A stretch of DNA of 64,000 bases from NCBI RefSeq assembly GCF_003268475.1, contig NZ_MCIF01000002.1, positions 450,015 to 514,014 of the forward strand. The letters run 5' to 3'. This document shows positions 34,615 through 45,017 of the stretch, one piece after another. Position numbers and translations under genes: made by a program. The DNA comes from Thermogemmatispora tikiterensis (GTDB taxonomy: Bacteria; Chloroflexota; Ktedonobacteria; Ktedonobacterales; Ktedonobacteraceae). Below the pieces are notes generated by a model. The model made no database searches and had not been told where the DNA came from. It was given only the letters and a program-made list of their open reading frames with translations. The stretch's first letter is position 1. Each line of letters starts with the position of its first letter.

Positions 34615-35442
34615 CTAGCGCCGACCGACGATGCAGACCACCTCAACCGGAATGAAGACTTTGCCAGAAGGGGTTTGAAAGCGCCTGGCGGTCTGCTTTC
34701 TGACCTGGTCCCAAACTGCTTCCTGGCGCTCGTGGGGCAGTCGCGCGGTGATGGCTCGCGTTGCAATGTTGGTTTCCTGGGTGTTAGAGTACAAAGTCGT
34801 CAACAGAGGCGAACTCAAAGGCGACGCTGAGCTTCTCGCTGGATACTTCGGAGAAACCGGCCTGGGTGAACTTCTCTTCGAGGGTCTGGCTATCGCTCAG
34901 GTTAAAGGGACCAGGAATACCACGCTCAAGCAGTGAGATATGCGCGCTCTTGGCGCCAATTTCATCAGGCAGCCCCTCAATAGGCGACTCTTCAGGGCTA
35001 CACCAGGTGGCAGCAACAGAGCAGCCCCCTATGTTGAGATGACGTCTGACGCTCTCAAGGGCAGCTAGAGGATTAGGAAAGTAGGTCAACCCTGAACGGC
35101 ACAAGGCGACGTCAAAGCTATCCTGGGGAAGGCTGATATCCTCAGATCCATCTCATAGAAGCTCACATGCTTAAAGCCATAAGCTGCCGCGCGGTCACTC
35201 GCAATCTCCAGGAGCTCGGAAGCAAGGTCGATGCCGATGACTCGTCCGCTGGGACCAACGCGCTGCGCCGCTGTCAGGGCCGGCTCGCCATAGCCAGTGG
35301 CTACATCCAGCACCTTGTGACCAGTCTGGACCTCCGCACGCACGATCATGTGATCGCTGATGACCTGGACCCCTCGCTCTACCATGCTCCACCAGTGGCG
35401 CAGACCCGGAGCGACAGCTCCCCATTCGCGACGCTGCTCGGC
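34615..35442 (-). pseudogene. Decayed class I SAM methyltransferase gene with at least two frameshifts
   Basis: Three frames read consecutively make one UbiE-like methyltransferase. The first carries REWGAVAPGLRHWWSMVERG and the SAM motif GHKVLDVATGYGEPAL (about 35440-35150). A shift near 35150 leads into SFDVALCRSGLTYFPNPLAAL with RRHLNIGGCSVAATW. A second shift near 34790 leads to QETNIATRAITARLPHERQE and a C-terminal PVEVVCIVGRR. No single frame gives a complete enzyme. It lies beside another decayed gene, marking this stretch as a degraded region. Confidence 0.75.
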
Positions 35443-36189
35443 TTTTATACTTGACTGGGGTAATTGTAGCAGCCACCATGCTGTATACCTCTTTTCTTCT
35501 CATAGAGCTGACCTGCTGGTGATCCATCCTGCTCTACCAGGGAACTCTACAGGAAGGGTCTCACGGGAGTCACATTCCTGCTGAAATTCCTCAAAAAAAT
35601 CACTACGGGTGAAGAGGGATCCCACAATTGAAGATCATCCATCGGAATCTCATATCTCCTGATCACATGGGCAAATAGGGATTGACATTTCTAAAAATAT
35701 GTCTCATCCTCTTTCTTAGAAGAATCTGAGCCTGTCAGGAGATAGTAGTAAGAGCTGCACTCCTGCTGAGCAGCTCCCTTGTCGCGGGCAAGTTGCTGAC
35801 TCCTCCACCCAGGCTGAAGCCTGCTCGGAAAGAGTTCTTGATGCTTCCGGCCAGCTGGTCAGGTTCGCGCGGCGAAAACGACCAGGGATGGTCAACAGCG
35901 ATAGGAGCTTACCAGCATCAATCAGAAGACCTGCTTCGTTTCAGGACAAAGGAGGACCTTTTTATGTCTATAATGATCGTTTTTGATTTAATTCAGCTTC
36001 TGCAGTGAAAACTGCAGAAGCCGATCAGAATGTGCTCTCTAGAACGAGCCTGGATAGACATCGGTCTGGAGCTTTCAAGCATGGACCGACTACATTTCGA
36101 TTGGCGAGCTTGATGGGTACTTCATGCTTGCTCGTCTCTTGGACATGCCTGACCTGCGGCAGGCATCTAACGAGTTCTGGCTCCATAAA
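35443..36189. other. Degraded intergenic region
   Basis: About 750 bases. A 71-codon frame at 35793-36008 has no ribosome-binding site or motif. AT content rises toward 35690-35760 and 35960-36010. I see no convincing gene. Confidence 0.4.
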
Positions 36190-36522
36190 ATGGTGAAAAT
36201 CATCTTCAAGCGTGAGGTAGCGAGTCACCATATGCGCCCTTTCGGAACTCATGGACTGCGCATCTACTTCTATTATGGAATTGCGTCGATTGTTTTGACG
36301 GCTCTATTCATAGGTATGAGCCTCTTGGGCTGGTTCAGAACGATACGAGGTATTGTGGGGGACACCATCACCTGGATGATCGTTGGGGCCCTGGCCCTCT
36401 ATGTCCTCTATCAGCTGGTGAGCTTCTCCTATCGCTTGCTGGCTCTGCGCCTGGCTCCTGCCGTCGAGGCCCCGGTACATCCGCCACTCAAGCACTTTAG
36501 TAACGCACCGCATGATGGGTAG
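36190..36522 (+). CDS. Small two-helix membrane protein, unknown
   Basis: A 110-codon frame (MVKIIFKREV onward) encodes two hydrophobic segments, YFYYGIASIVLTALFIGMSLL and ITWMIVGALALYVLYQLV, with a polar C-terminus. The frame is open upstream to an ATG at 36124. No good ribosome-binding site precedes either start, so it may be a weakly expressed gene or a remnant. It lies 105 bases ahead of the ABC transporter operon on the same strand. Confidence 0.4.
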   Translation: MVKIIFKREVASHHMRPFGTHGLRIYFYYGIASIVLTALFIGMSLLGWFRTIRGIVGDTITWMIVGALALYVLYQLVSFSYRLLALRLAPAVEAPVHPPLKHFSNAPHDG

Positions 36523-36626
36523 ATCAGCATCATGCCAGCGGAAGGGCAGGCCTGAGTGGCCGGCTCCGCCTCAGCATGAGCTGTTGAGCGCATGTATCTG
36601 AATTCCAAAGGAATGGAGGAACAAAG

Positions 36627-37403
36627 ATGCCTGAGAAGCGAGAACAGGATCTACGGGTCGATGCTCTTGAGCTGGAAAGAGATGGTGATCAGAGGGCGAC
36701 CCGGGGCATTGTCATGGATGTTCAGCAGGTTACCAAAGAGATGAAGCTAGAACATGGTAGCTTGCCCATTCTCAAAGGGATTAGCTTTCAGATCCTGGCT
36801 GGCGAATTCGTGGCCATTGTCGGCCCATCGGGAGCGGGCAAGAGCACGCTTTTAGGAATCATTGCCGGTCTGGACACACCCACCACGGGTCATGTCATCA
36901 TTGATGGCGTCGATATTGCGCACATGAGTGAGCGCGCTCTTGCCGACATTCGTAATCGCTGCATTGGGATGGTTTTCCAGACCTTCAATCTGATCCCGAC
37001 GCTGACCGCGCAGGAGAACGTCGAGGTCCCCCTCTATGTTGGCAAGCATGCTGGCTCAGCCTCACAGCGTGCCCGGGAACTATTAGATCTCGTGGGGCTG
37101 GGGCACCGTGCCCACCATCGCCCCAGCCAGCTTTCTGGCGGAGAGCAGCAGCGTGTAGCGATTGCTCGGGCATTGGCGACTGATCCTGCTATCATCGTGG
37201 CTGATGAGCCGACAGGCAATCTGGATTCGCGCAACAGCGATCATGTGCTTGCTCTGATTGCCGAGCTTCGTCGCAAGACGGGCAAGACCTTTATCATCGC
37301 GACGCATTCGCAAGATGTGGCTGTACGGGCTGATCGTGTGATCCGCCTTGTCGATGGTCAGATAGCGGCGCTGGACACCAGCGGTGGGAGGATTACCCAA
37401 TGA
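36627..37403 (+). CDS. ABC transporter ATP-binding protein (MacB/LolD type)
   Basis: The 258-residue product has Walker [12 protein letters not shown] near residue 71, the Q-loop [11 protein letters not shown], signature [16 protein letters not shown] near 170, Walker [13 protein letters not shown] and the His-loop [10 protein letters not shown]: the MacB/LolD/FtsE class. The N-terminal 30 residues are an extension. It would energise the permease encoded immediately after, whose ATG overlaps its stop (ATGA). The start follows TGGAGGAA. Such transporters act on peptides, lipids or lipoproteins and in efflux; substrate unknown. If the permease is truly broken, this ATPase is orphaned. Confidence 0.9.
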   Translation: MPEKREQDLRVDALELERDGDQRATRGIVMDVQQVTKEMKLEHGSLPILKGISFQILAGEFVAIVGPSGAGKSTLLGIIAGLDTPTTGHVIIDGVDIAHMSERALADIRNRCIGMVFQTFNLIPTLTAQENVEVPLYVGKHAGSASQRARELLDLVGLGHRAHHRPSQLSGGEQQRVAIARALATDPAIIVADEPTGNLDSRNSDHVLALIAELRRKTGKTFIIATHSQDVAVRADRVIRLVDGQIAALDTSGGRITQ

Positions 37404-40147
37404 AGGCCAGCATGTATGTGAAATACGCGACACGCTCTCTGGTGCGCGGTGGACAGCGCACGCTGCTGGCCCTCTGTTGCATTGCCGTTGGGGTGATGAC
37501 CATTGTCTCTTTGCAACTGGTGGGCTTTATGCTCAACAATGCCTTCACAGGCAATGTGCGCGACTCCAACGGCGGAGATATCGCGGTCACCTCGCAGAGC
37601 CGGCCATTCACTCAGCAGGACCTGACCTTTTTCGCTCAGCTGCAAAGGGCTGGAACGATCACCGGCTACACGCCGCGCAGCTCGTTTCTGGGTTCGGCCA
37701 GTCTGGCGGTCTCTTCCACCGAGTACTTTACGGTTGAGGTCGTTGACCCGGCGACTTTCCCCCTGGTGCGGGGGCCTGACTTTATCAGTCCTGCCAATGG
37801 CCAGCTCAGAGCGCTCCTCGGTGGGGGGCAGGTGGTGATCGATCAGGCATTGGCCGATCAGTAGCACAAGCGGGTTGGCGACAGCATCGAAGTGCATCTG
37901 AATGCCCAGAGTCTGGGTGGAGCCGATCTCCATGTGACCGTCGCCGGCATTGTCACCAATTCTGGCGTCTTCGCCTCGATCAACGATTTTCTGGTATTGG
38001 CGGTCAGCGACTATCAGCAGGCGATGGGGAATCGGTCGGTCTTCTACGATACTATCGATGTCACCGCTGCTGATAAAGCCCACGTTGACGAGGCGGTCAA
38101 GGCGATCAGCCAGCAGTTCCCGCTCTCTAGTGTGACGACTGTTGATCAGGCCTTCAAGGCCAACCAGGATCAGGTTGCTGTGGAGCAGAAGTTTCTCGCG
38201 CTGGTGGGCCTGCTGGCGCTGCTGATTGGCGGTATTGGCATTGTACACACCATGCAGGTGCTGCTGGCCCGTCGCCGTTTGGAGATTGCAACCCTGAAGA
38301 CGGTTGGCTATCATCAAGGCCATCTGCTCCTCCTCTTTGGGCTGGAAGCCGGGTTGTTGGGGCTAGCCGGAGGGACCGTCGGGGCCTTGCTGGCCATTGG
38401 CCTGAGTGCACTGGTGCGTGGCCTGGTGCAGCAGCTTTCACCGATGCAGATCCCCTTTGTGATTGATCCGCTCCTGGTCCTCGGTGGGCTGCTGGTGGGT
38501 GTGCTCACAGCCCTGATCTTCGGACTGCTGCCTATCGTGAAGGCGGCTCATATTCGCCCGCTCAGCGTTCTGCGCGATGAACCGGACAGCCACCATGTCA
38601 GGAGCGCTCTACTGACCTGTGGTCTGATCCTCGTGCTCTCGCTTCTCTTCTGGGTGATGGCTGGGGTGATCCTTAAGGATTCGCTGCTCGCTGGGGGAGT
38701 TGTCTACGGCGGGCTGGTCGTTCTCGGGTTGCTCGTCCTCCTCTTTGGCTTTGTGCTGCTTGCTGTCAGCAAGCTACCGGTGCCCGAGCGTTTCAATCTC
38801 AAGCAGGGGGTACTCGTGGTACTGGCTCTGCTCATTGCTGTGTTACTCGTGCGAGTCTTGCCGGCCTTTGGGGGGCTGGTGCTGCTACTGGCGCTGCTAG
38901 GGGCAATCGTTGCTTTCCTCCCCGTGCGGCTCAAGGTCAGTCTCAGAATGGCGCTCTCTCATCTCAATCGGCAACGGGCGCGCACCAGTACCACCTTGCT
39001 GGCGCTCTTCATTGGCGTGGTCGCCATCGGCCTGATCCTGGTGCTACGCGAGAACCTGACCGATCTGATCAATCGCACGGTCGCGAACAATATGACTTTT
39101 AATGCCATTGCTATTGCGCAGGGGAGCGAGGCCGATAGGTTGGCGAGCGGTCTCTCCAGCATCCCTGGTCTACAGCGGAGCGCGCGCCACCTGGACACCA
39201 GGATGATCCCGCTTAGCATCGATGGGGTCCCCTTGCAGCAGCTTATTCCAGCGAATGCCTCCTTCGGGTATCAGAATCTGGGAGCCTCTGCTATTAACTA
39301 CCTGAATGGTCTGGAGGGCTATGATGTGGCGCAGAATCAGCTCCCTGATACGAGCCAGATTCTGAGCATTGTGCAGGGGCGTAACCTGAATAGCAGCGAT
39401 GTCGGTTCCTGCCATGTGCTGCTCAATGATCACTTGCTGGCATGGCTGCCGCTCAAGGGCCATGTACACCTTGGCAGTACCCTGATACTGAGCAGCCTGG
39501 ACGGGAAGGTGAGCCGTAGCTGTACCGTGGTGGGAACCTATCTCACGCGCGGGCTGGAGGTCGTGTTTAATCCCGTACTGACGACGAGCGATGTCGTTCA
39601 GGCGCTGGCAGTTGGAGGGGTGCCAACCTCTATCTACTATCTACGCATTGATCCTGCGCATCTGGGGCAGGCCTTTGCTGCCATCGGTCAGGAGGCGCCG
39701 GATGTCGCTGTGTTCAATCTGGCGAACACGGGCGACTATCTCAATCGCTATCTGGGTCAGGCGCTCTCGGTGGTGCTGGCGGTGGCCCTCCTCTCGCTGC
39801 TTGCGGCCACGGTGATTATTGCCAATGCGGTAGCGCTGGCCATGCTGGAGCGGCGGCGCGAAATGGGAATCTTGAAGGCCCTTGGCTATACCAGTGAGGC
39901 GGTGCTGAGCGAGGTCTTGCTAGAAAATGGCCTGATTGGGGCCACAGGGGCAACGCTGGCCATGCTGCTGGTGACCCTGCTGACCAGTTTACTCGGGCAG
40001 TATGTCTTTAAAGCGAGCTTTGGCGTAAGCTGGTACCTGGCGCTTGGGGTCATCGCGAGCATCTGCTTGTTGGCAATGGCTGTTGCTGCACTGGTCGCAT
40101 GGCAGCCGGTGCGCATCCGCCCTCTGATGGTCTTGCGCTATGAATAA
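37400..40147 (+). pseudogene. FtsX-family ABC permease interrupted by one in-frame amber codon
   Basis: The frame from 37400 to 40147 would encode 915 residues: an N-terminal helix and MacB-type extracytoplasmic region, an FtsX four-helix unit, further helices, a second periplasmic region and a second FtsX unit at the C-terminus (ETLLEVLLENGLIGATG-like). A single TAG at 37862-37864, after DQALADQ, splits it into 154 residues and a long downstream portion that next has an ATG at 37892. The frame is unchanged on both sides and no other lesion is seen. One base change (TTG or CAG to TAG) explains it. Nonsense mutation is most likely; suppression, reinitiation at 37892 or a sequence error are alternatives. 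Confidence 0.8.
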
Positions 40148-40479
40148 GGCAACGTGGTGGGATGGATGTGCTGCTGTCGAGCGATCTGGCAGGTGGCAAG
40201 GTCGCCGGTTGCCTGGCTTCTTCTGGCCTGACAGCTGGCGATCCTTCTGGGCGGCCTGTGTGCTGGCTGGGGCAGGTCCCATGCTGACAGGCAGGGCTGC
40301 CCGAGCTGCCAGAGAGAGCGAGTCGGCCAGACGTGGCCTGCAGGGTCCTGGATCGCTGGTTCCTGGAAGGGAAGGAGCATTCCCGCCAGGGCTATGATTG
40401 CCTGCCTGCTCTCTTGCTTGTCTCCTCGGAAGGGAGGCCATCAGTGTGCTCCCCTCTGCCTGGGCGGGGACGCTGCAGG
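40148..40479. other. Convergent intergenic region, no gene seen
   Basis: 332 bases between two convergent genes. Short GC-rich frames only. No clear terminator with a T-run was found on either strand. Confidence 0.45.
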
Positions 40480-42024
40480 CTAGGCTGGCTCGGCCTGCTC
40501 TGGCTCGCGCCCCCGCTCTGTGATCTCGAGTTGTTGTATCTGTCTTTCCCATACGCGAAGCTCTCGGCGCTTGAGCGGGCTAAGCTGCCCCTCAAACTGC
40601 TGGAGGATGGCGAGCAAACGGCTAGCTGTCGCTGGAAGACGCTGAGCCAGGGCCCGAGTGAGCAACAGCTTCCCACGCCGCCAGCCTTCTTGATGATCTA
40701 TGATCAGATGATGAAGAAGCTGCAGCCTCTGCCAGGCCTGCCAGTCGGCCTCGGGCAGCACCTGACCAGCTTCCAGCTCCAGGGCTGTGAGACTGTGGGT
40801 GAGTACGAGGCGGCTCAGTTCGCGGCGGAAGCGTCCATCAGGATCGAGGAGCCTCCAGCCGACCTGCACGAGCAGGTGACGGATCTCCTCTTGTAAAGAC
40901 ACGCTCTTCCCGTCGCAGCTCAGGCGGATACCTGGCACCGTCAGCAGTTGTGCCTTACTAAGGGGCTCCTGCCCTGGCAGCCGTGTCGAGAAGCGGTTAA
41001 GCAGGTGAGCCAGCCAGGAAAGTGCAAGCCCCGGCTCGCTGGACCCCGGCAGCAAGTAGGCCAGTGCCAGCAGCCACCAGGGGAGCGGCCCTTCTTGCAT
41101 GAGAAACCAGGCGATCAGGTGCTCGGAAAAGGTGCGCTGGTCCAGACGCGCCAGCTCCTCCAGGCGCAGCTGTTTCCGTTGCAACTGCTTGCAGGCCAGC
41201 TGCACCAGGGCCGGCTGGCCCCCGGTCAGCTCGCGCAGGCGCTCACTGGCGGCGGTGAGCTGTGCGGGGGCGGTCCCGGTCGCGCTGGTCTGGAGCACCC
41301 CCTCCTGAGCGAGCAGCTGGCGGATCTCCGTGGCAGACCACGGGGGGAGGGCGACCGTCACGATCTCGGACTGCCGCCCCTTCCAGAGAGACTGATGCCA
41401 GTCAGGAGGCCGGCGGCTGACCAGCACGGCCTTGACGCGGGGTAAGCCGAAGCGCTCGGGAAAGCGCTCGTCAGGAGCGAGCACCAGCTCCTGAGCGCTC
41501 GGGAGCAGCTGCTCCAGATGGTCAAAGAAGAGCAGGAGGGTGGGTCCCTCAGCGGGCAGGTGAGGCCGGAGGGCCTTGATATCCCGGGCCAGGGCCGCCC
41601 AGAGCCGCTCTCTCCTGTCCAGATCGATGAGCGAGTGCCGCCCTGATGGCGAGAGCTGGCCGGTGGTCTGGAGCGTCTCCCTGGTCATGGCAAAGGTCTG
41701 GGCTTGCCAGGGAGGGTATGCGGCCTGGAGCTGCTCGACGACGTGCTCTAGCAGGGAGAGCTGATCATGCGCCGCTGTGCAGAGGCCATCGACCCAGACG
41801 ATGGGCAGCCCGGGAAAGCGCTGGCGGACGAGGGAGAGGCTACGGTGCAGCAGCCGACTCTTGCCAAACCCGCCAGAGGGATCGCCTGGCACTGGGAAGG
41901 CTGGACTGAGGGTCGTGCTCGGGCTGTCATCGTGAAGCCAGAGCAGCCAGGGGCTTTTGGCCTGCGTCTGGGCCAGCCAGCTCAGCAAGAAGGCTGAAAA
42001 GCGCTGACGGTCTCCATACTTCAT
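40480..42024 (-). CDS. P-loop ATPase of unknown family, last gene of the methyltransferase-ATPase module
   Basis: The 514-residue product has an N-terminal P-loop with an unusual form, GDPSGGFGKSRLLH (residues about 47-60), and a Walker B-like TLLLFFDHLEQLLP near residue 160. The region after 200 (SATEIRQLLAQEG and ELTGGQPALVQLACKQLQ) is like the winged-helix part of STAND/AAA ATPases. The C-terminus is helical. The ATG at 42024 follows GGAAAGGAG and lies seven bases after the preceding stop. It probably works with the other ATPase as a pair. Family-level function is unclear; no DNA-binding or nuclease domain is visible. Confidence 0.6.
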   Translation of the reverse strand: MKYGDRQRFSAFLLSWLAQTQAKSPWLLWLHDDSPSTTLSPAFPVPGDPSGGFGKSRLLHRSLSLVRQRFPGLPIVWVDGLCTAAHDQLSLLEHVVEQLQAAYPPWQAQTFAMTRETLQTTGQLSPSGRHSLIDLDRRERLWAALARDIKALRPHLPAEGPTLLLFFDHLEQLLPSAQELVLAPDERFPERFGLPRVKAVLVSRRPPDWHQSLWKGRQSEIVTVALPPWSATEIRQLLAQEGVLQTSATGTAPAQLTAASERLRELTGGQPALVQLACKQLQRKQLRLEELARLDQRTFSEHLIAWFLMQEGPLPWWLLALAYLLPGSSEPGLALSWLAHLLNRFSTRLPGQEPLSKAQLLTVPGIRLSCDGKSVSLQEEIRHLLVQVGWRLLDPDGRFRRELSRLVLTHSLTALELEAGQVLPEADWQAWQRLQLLHHLIIDHQEGWRRGKLLLTRALAQRLPATASRLLAILQQFEGQLSPLKRRELRVWERQIQQLEITERGREPEQAEPA

Positions 42025-42031
42025 CGGTCTG

Positions 42032-43411
42032 TTACTCCTTTCCTTGTTCTTGTGTGAGGATCGCACGCTCCAGGGTCTGCAGGGCTGCCTGCCAGTCTGA
42101 CGCCTGTTCGCCCAGAGCGAGCTGGAGCTCCTGGTCCTGCTGGAGGGCGGCCACCACCTGCAGGCTCACGGCCTGTGGTTCCTGGCGCAGGGATGCCAGC
42201 AGGCTGGGCAGCTGCTCCCCTCGCCGTGTTGGTTCCTCGCTGAGGAGGCGATAGGCGAGCTGATCGGCCAGGGAGCGGATTCGTTCGGGTCCGCTGGCTC
42301 GCTCCGTCAGCCGCTCCTGGAAGGCGGCCAGCCACCGCTGGAGCTGTCGCCACTGGCTTGGCGCTTCCTCTTGCCAGAGAATCTGCAGCAGGTGGCGGAC
42401 CGGGGCGCTGACGACATAGCCGGCACGCTCGAACTGCCAGTGCAGGGCGTGGGTGCCGGCAGCAAGCCGCTGCGGCAGAAAGAAATAGGCAAAGGGATCG
42501 CTTTGTCTCCATTCGGGGGCAAACTGCTCGATCAGGTCTTGCAGCAGCATGGCGGTGAAGCGGCGCGGCACGGCGAGCAGGCGCAGCAACTGCTCGACGG
42601 CAGGCCGTTCCGCCGGGGGCAGCGTGCCCAGGACACCCTGCCGGAGGACGCGCTCGGTGAGCTGCTCCCGCAGCCGGGCCCGATCTGCTGGCTGACGGGG
42701 GTCCAGCCTCCCGTCGCGCAGGGCTTCGGCGAGGACGACCAGGGCGAGCGGGTAGCCATCGGCCCAGTTGAGGGCGAGGGCGCGCACCTCGGGAGCTAGC
42801 GTCGGGGCGTGGCGATCGAGCAGGAGGGCGCTGCTGACGCGGTCGAGTGGCCCCAGCTCCAGGAGGAGGACCGGGCGGCTCAGCACGCTCTGCCAGGACC
42901 AGGGGAGCGGCGCCGCCGCCGCCAGCACCAGGAGCAGGGGGGTCTGCTTTCCCAGCGCATCGAGCAGCGCCACCAGCCAGCGCAGCTGCGACGCATCGTC
43001 ACTCTCCACGTCATCCAGCAGCAGCACGGCGGCTCCCTGCTGCTGCACGAGGAGGCGGAGCCCTGGGATGAGCTGCGCCAGACCCGGGGTGGGGTGATCC
43101 GGTCCTGGGCCGTGTCCTGCTCCAGAGGAAAGGGAAGGTGGTGGCGACGGCAGAGCTGGCAGCAGCTGGCTGACGACGGCATCGATCGGCGCTCCTGGCT
43201 GCACCGCACCCCAGAGGACTGGCAGGCGGAGCGCGCGGGCCTGCTGCTGGACCTGGCGCAGCAGGGTGGTCTTGCCGATGCCGGCCACGCCGGACAGGTG
43301 CACAATCGGCCACGACTGGCCCTGGTTGCGGTGCGGCTGCCTGAGGGCTTGCAGGATCGTCGAGAGCTGGCGCTGTTCGTCTTCGCGATTGATCACCGGC
43401 TCCGTGTTCAT
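42032..43411 (-). CDS. STAND/AAA-type ATPase
   Basis: The 459-residue product begins with VINREDEQRQL (residue 6) and a canonical Walker A, HLSGVAGIGKTTLL (38-51), with Walker B AVLLLDDVESDD near 128. The downstream segment GYPLALVVLAEALRDG is the GxP-type sensor of NACHT/NB-ARC ATPases. The C-terminal part is helical and Gln/Leu-rich. It resembles the second ATPase of the operon in plan but not in P-loop sequence. The gene lies between a methyltransferase and that ATPase. It lacks an effector domain that I can recognise, so it may be a regulatory or scaffolding ATPase. Confidence 0.65.
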   Translation of the reverse strand: MNTEPVINREDEQRQLSTILQALRQPHRNQGQSWPIVHLSGVAGIGKTTLLRQVQQQARALRLPVLWGAVQPGAPIDAVVSQLLPALPSPPPSLSSGAGHGPGPDHPTPGLAQLIPGLRLLVQQQGAAVLLLDDVESDDASQLRWLVALLDALGKQTPLLLVLAAAAPLPWSWQSVLSRPVLLLELGPLDRVSSALLLDRHAPTLAPEVRALALNWADGYPLALVVLAEALRDGRLDPRQPADRARLREQLTERVLRQGVLGTLPPAERPAVEQLLRLLAVPRRFTAMLLQDLIEQFAPEWRQSDPFAYFFLPQRLAAGTHALHWQFERAGYVVSAPVRHLLQILWQEEAPSQWRQLQRWLAAFQERLTERASGPERIRSLADQLAYRLLSEEPTRRGEQLPSLLASLRQEPQAVSLQVVAALQQDQELQLALGEQASDWQAALQTLERAILTQEQGKE

Positions 43412-43450
43412 GCTCAGTGGCCTCCTGCGTTTTTCTCCTGTGAGCGATGG

Positions 43451-44395
43451 CTAGGACAGGGCGCGGTCGGCGGGCCTCGCTGGGGCTGGTCTCCCCGGCT
43501 CCGGCGCACGGCCCCAGACGGTGAGCAGGGGCCAGAGGGCGCAGAAGTCGTCGGCCTGCATCTCGGCGACGGCCTGCTGATAGAGGGTGGTCAACGCCGC
43601 TCGCGTGGCCAGCCCCTGGCGCTCCAGGAAGGGCAGGACCAGCTCCAGCCCGATGAGAAAATCCTTGAAGACCGAGTAGTGTCTCGGGGTGCCCGCCGAC
43701 CACTCGATGACGGTGGGTCGCAGCCGGACATCGACCAGGCCGGCCTGTCGCAGCAGCCGGGGCAGGACCGGGGTGATGCCCAGATGCTGCCCATTGGGGG
43801 AACAGCTCTGGCCGGCCCGCCAGAGGGCCTGGCAGCCCAGGGCCATGAGCCGCTCGAAGGCGGGACTGCTGGTCAGCGGCTCCTCCATCTCAGTCAGGCG
43901 CACGACCCCGCCGGGGACGAGCAGGCGGCGGCACTCAGCGAGTAGCCGCGGCCAGGCCGCTGGAAGCATGAAGCCGCACAGGAGCCGGCCATTGATCAGG
44001 TCGAACGAGCCGTCCTCGAAGGCCAGCGGCTCCATGACGTCCATCACCTGGAAGTGAACGTTGTCCAGGCCACGGGAGCGGGCCTGCGCGGTGGCGTACT
44101 CGACGATCGCTGGGCTGAGGTCGACGCCGATCACGTTCACGTTGGGATAGGCGAAGGCCACTGCCAACGCCCAGCCTCCCGGGCCGCAGGCCAGGTCAAG
44201 GACGCGCCCCCCTTCGGGCAGGGGCGCCCCTTCAGGAAACTCCGGCAAGAGGCCGCCCAGGGCCTCGGTGAGCAGGCGATCCTGCTGCATGAGGCGGGCC
44301 AGCTCTCCGGCGTTTTCGGCGTCGATGATGGAGGTGGAGCGTCCGCGCGGCTGAGGCGCGGGCTGCGGGCGAGCGGGATCAACTGGGGTGCTCAT
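43451..44395 (-). CDS. Class I SAM-dependent methyltransferase
   Basis: The 314-residue product has the SAM motif VLDLACGPGGWALA (residues about 67-80), acidic motif VIGVDLSPAIVEYA, motif III FDLINGRLLCGF and a PGGVVRLTEME post-motif strand. The ATG at 44395 has AAGGAGA seven bases upstream; the same frame stays open far upstream to 45481 but that region is covered by other genes. The C-terminal half resembles its neighbour methyltransferase at 46057-46995. Substrate may be a small molecule or natural-product intermediate; the Nudix and ATPase neighbours do not settle it. Confidence 0.85.
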   Translation of the reverse strand: MSTPVDPARPQPAPQPRGRSTSIIDAENAGELARLMQQDRLLTEALGGLLPEFPEGAPLPEGGRVLDLACGPGGWALAVAFAYPNVNVIGVDLSPAIVEYATAQARSRGLDNVHFQVMDVMEPLAFEDGSFDLINGRLLCGFMLPAAWPRLLAECRRLLVPGGVVRLTEMEEPLTSSPAFERLMALGCQALWRAGQSCSPNGQHLGITPVLPRLLRQAGLVDVRLRPTVIEWSAGTPRHYSVFKDFLIGLELVLPFLERQGLATRAALTTLYQQAVAEMQADDFCALWPLLTVWGRAPEPGRPAPARPADRALS

Positions 44396-45017
44396 GGCTG
44401 TCTCCTTGCTGAGGTGAACGGTCCCGCCGCGGGGGGGACTCGGGGTCTGAGGCCGGCTCGGGGTCAGCACGGCGCAGGGGCCAGGCGGAGCCCACGGGCA
44501 GCAAGGGCAGGTGGCCCGCCCGCTCAGCGGCGAGGACCTGCTGGATGAGCGCGGCATGGTCGAGGAAGAGGGCCTGCTGCTCCAGGGCGGCCACGGGGAG
44601 CACCTCCAGGCCCAGAACGCTGCTGGTGGGGCCGGGGCGGGCGATGCGCACAAGCTGGGGCAGGTCGGCCTCGATGAGGAAGAGGAGGGAAAGGACCTGG
44701 GCGCGGGCGGCCAGGGAAGTCGCCCCCAGGAAGCGGGGGTCACGGGCTGGACGGTCCAGGCCGAAGAGGCCGCCGAGCCGGCAGGAGCGCAGGCCGGCGC
44801 CGTGCAGGTGCCAGTCGGTGCGCTCAATGCCCAGTTCCTCGCGCAGGGCGCGCAGGATGCCAGTGGCGGCAGGCTCGCCCCAGCGCAGTTTCTCACCCAG
44901 CATCGCGAGCTGGCCCTCGTCCTGGCGGCGGATGAGGGCGACCTGCTGGCGGTCGTCATCGACGAAGAGCAGGTCCAGCCCGATAGCGAAACGGGCGTCG
45001 TGCTCACGAAGCGGCAT
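44379..45017 (-). CDS. Nudix-family hydrolase with a degenerate Nudix box
   Basis: The 212-residue product opens with FAIGLDLLFVDDDRQQVALI, a Nudix beta sheet, and a box-like EKLRWGEPAATGILRALREE (about residues 45-64) followed by LGIE. The first Gly of the box is Glu and the Glu of the R-E pair is Ala, while the metal-binding E-E-x-G part is retained. The C-terminus is Pro-rich. The start ATG (45017) lies 14 bases inside the preceding HTH gene, and the end overlaps the next gene's start by 17 bases. It would cleave a nucleoside-diphosphate-linked compound or sense one; substrate unknown. Confidence 0.65.
   Translation of the reverse strand: MPLREHDARFAIGLDLLFVDDDRQQVALIRRQDEGQLAMLGEKLRWGEPAATGILRALREELGIERTDWHLHGAGLRSCRLGGLFGLDRPARDPRFLGATSLAARAQVLSLLFLIEADLPQLVRIARPGPTSSVLGLEVLPVAALEQQALFLDHAALIQQVLAAERAGHLPLLPVGSAWPLRRADPEPASDPESPPRRDRSPQQGDSHEHPS

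Noticed and set aside
35793..36008. 71-codon frame upstream of the small membrane protein
   Set aside because: No start signal, no motif, low-complexity ends, and a frame change would be needed to join it to the next gene.
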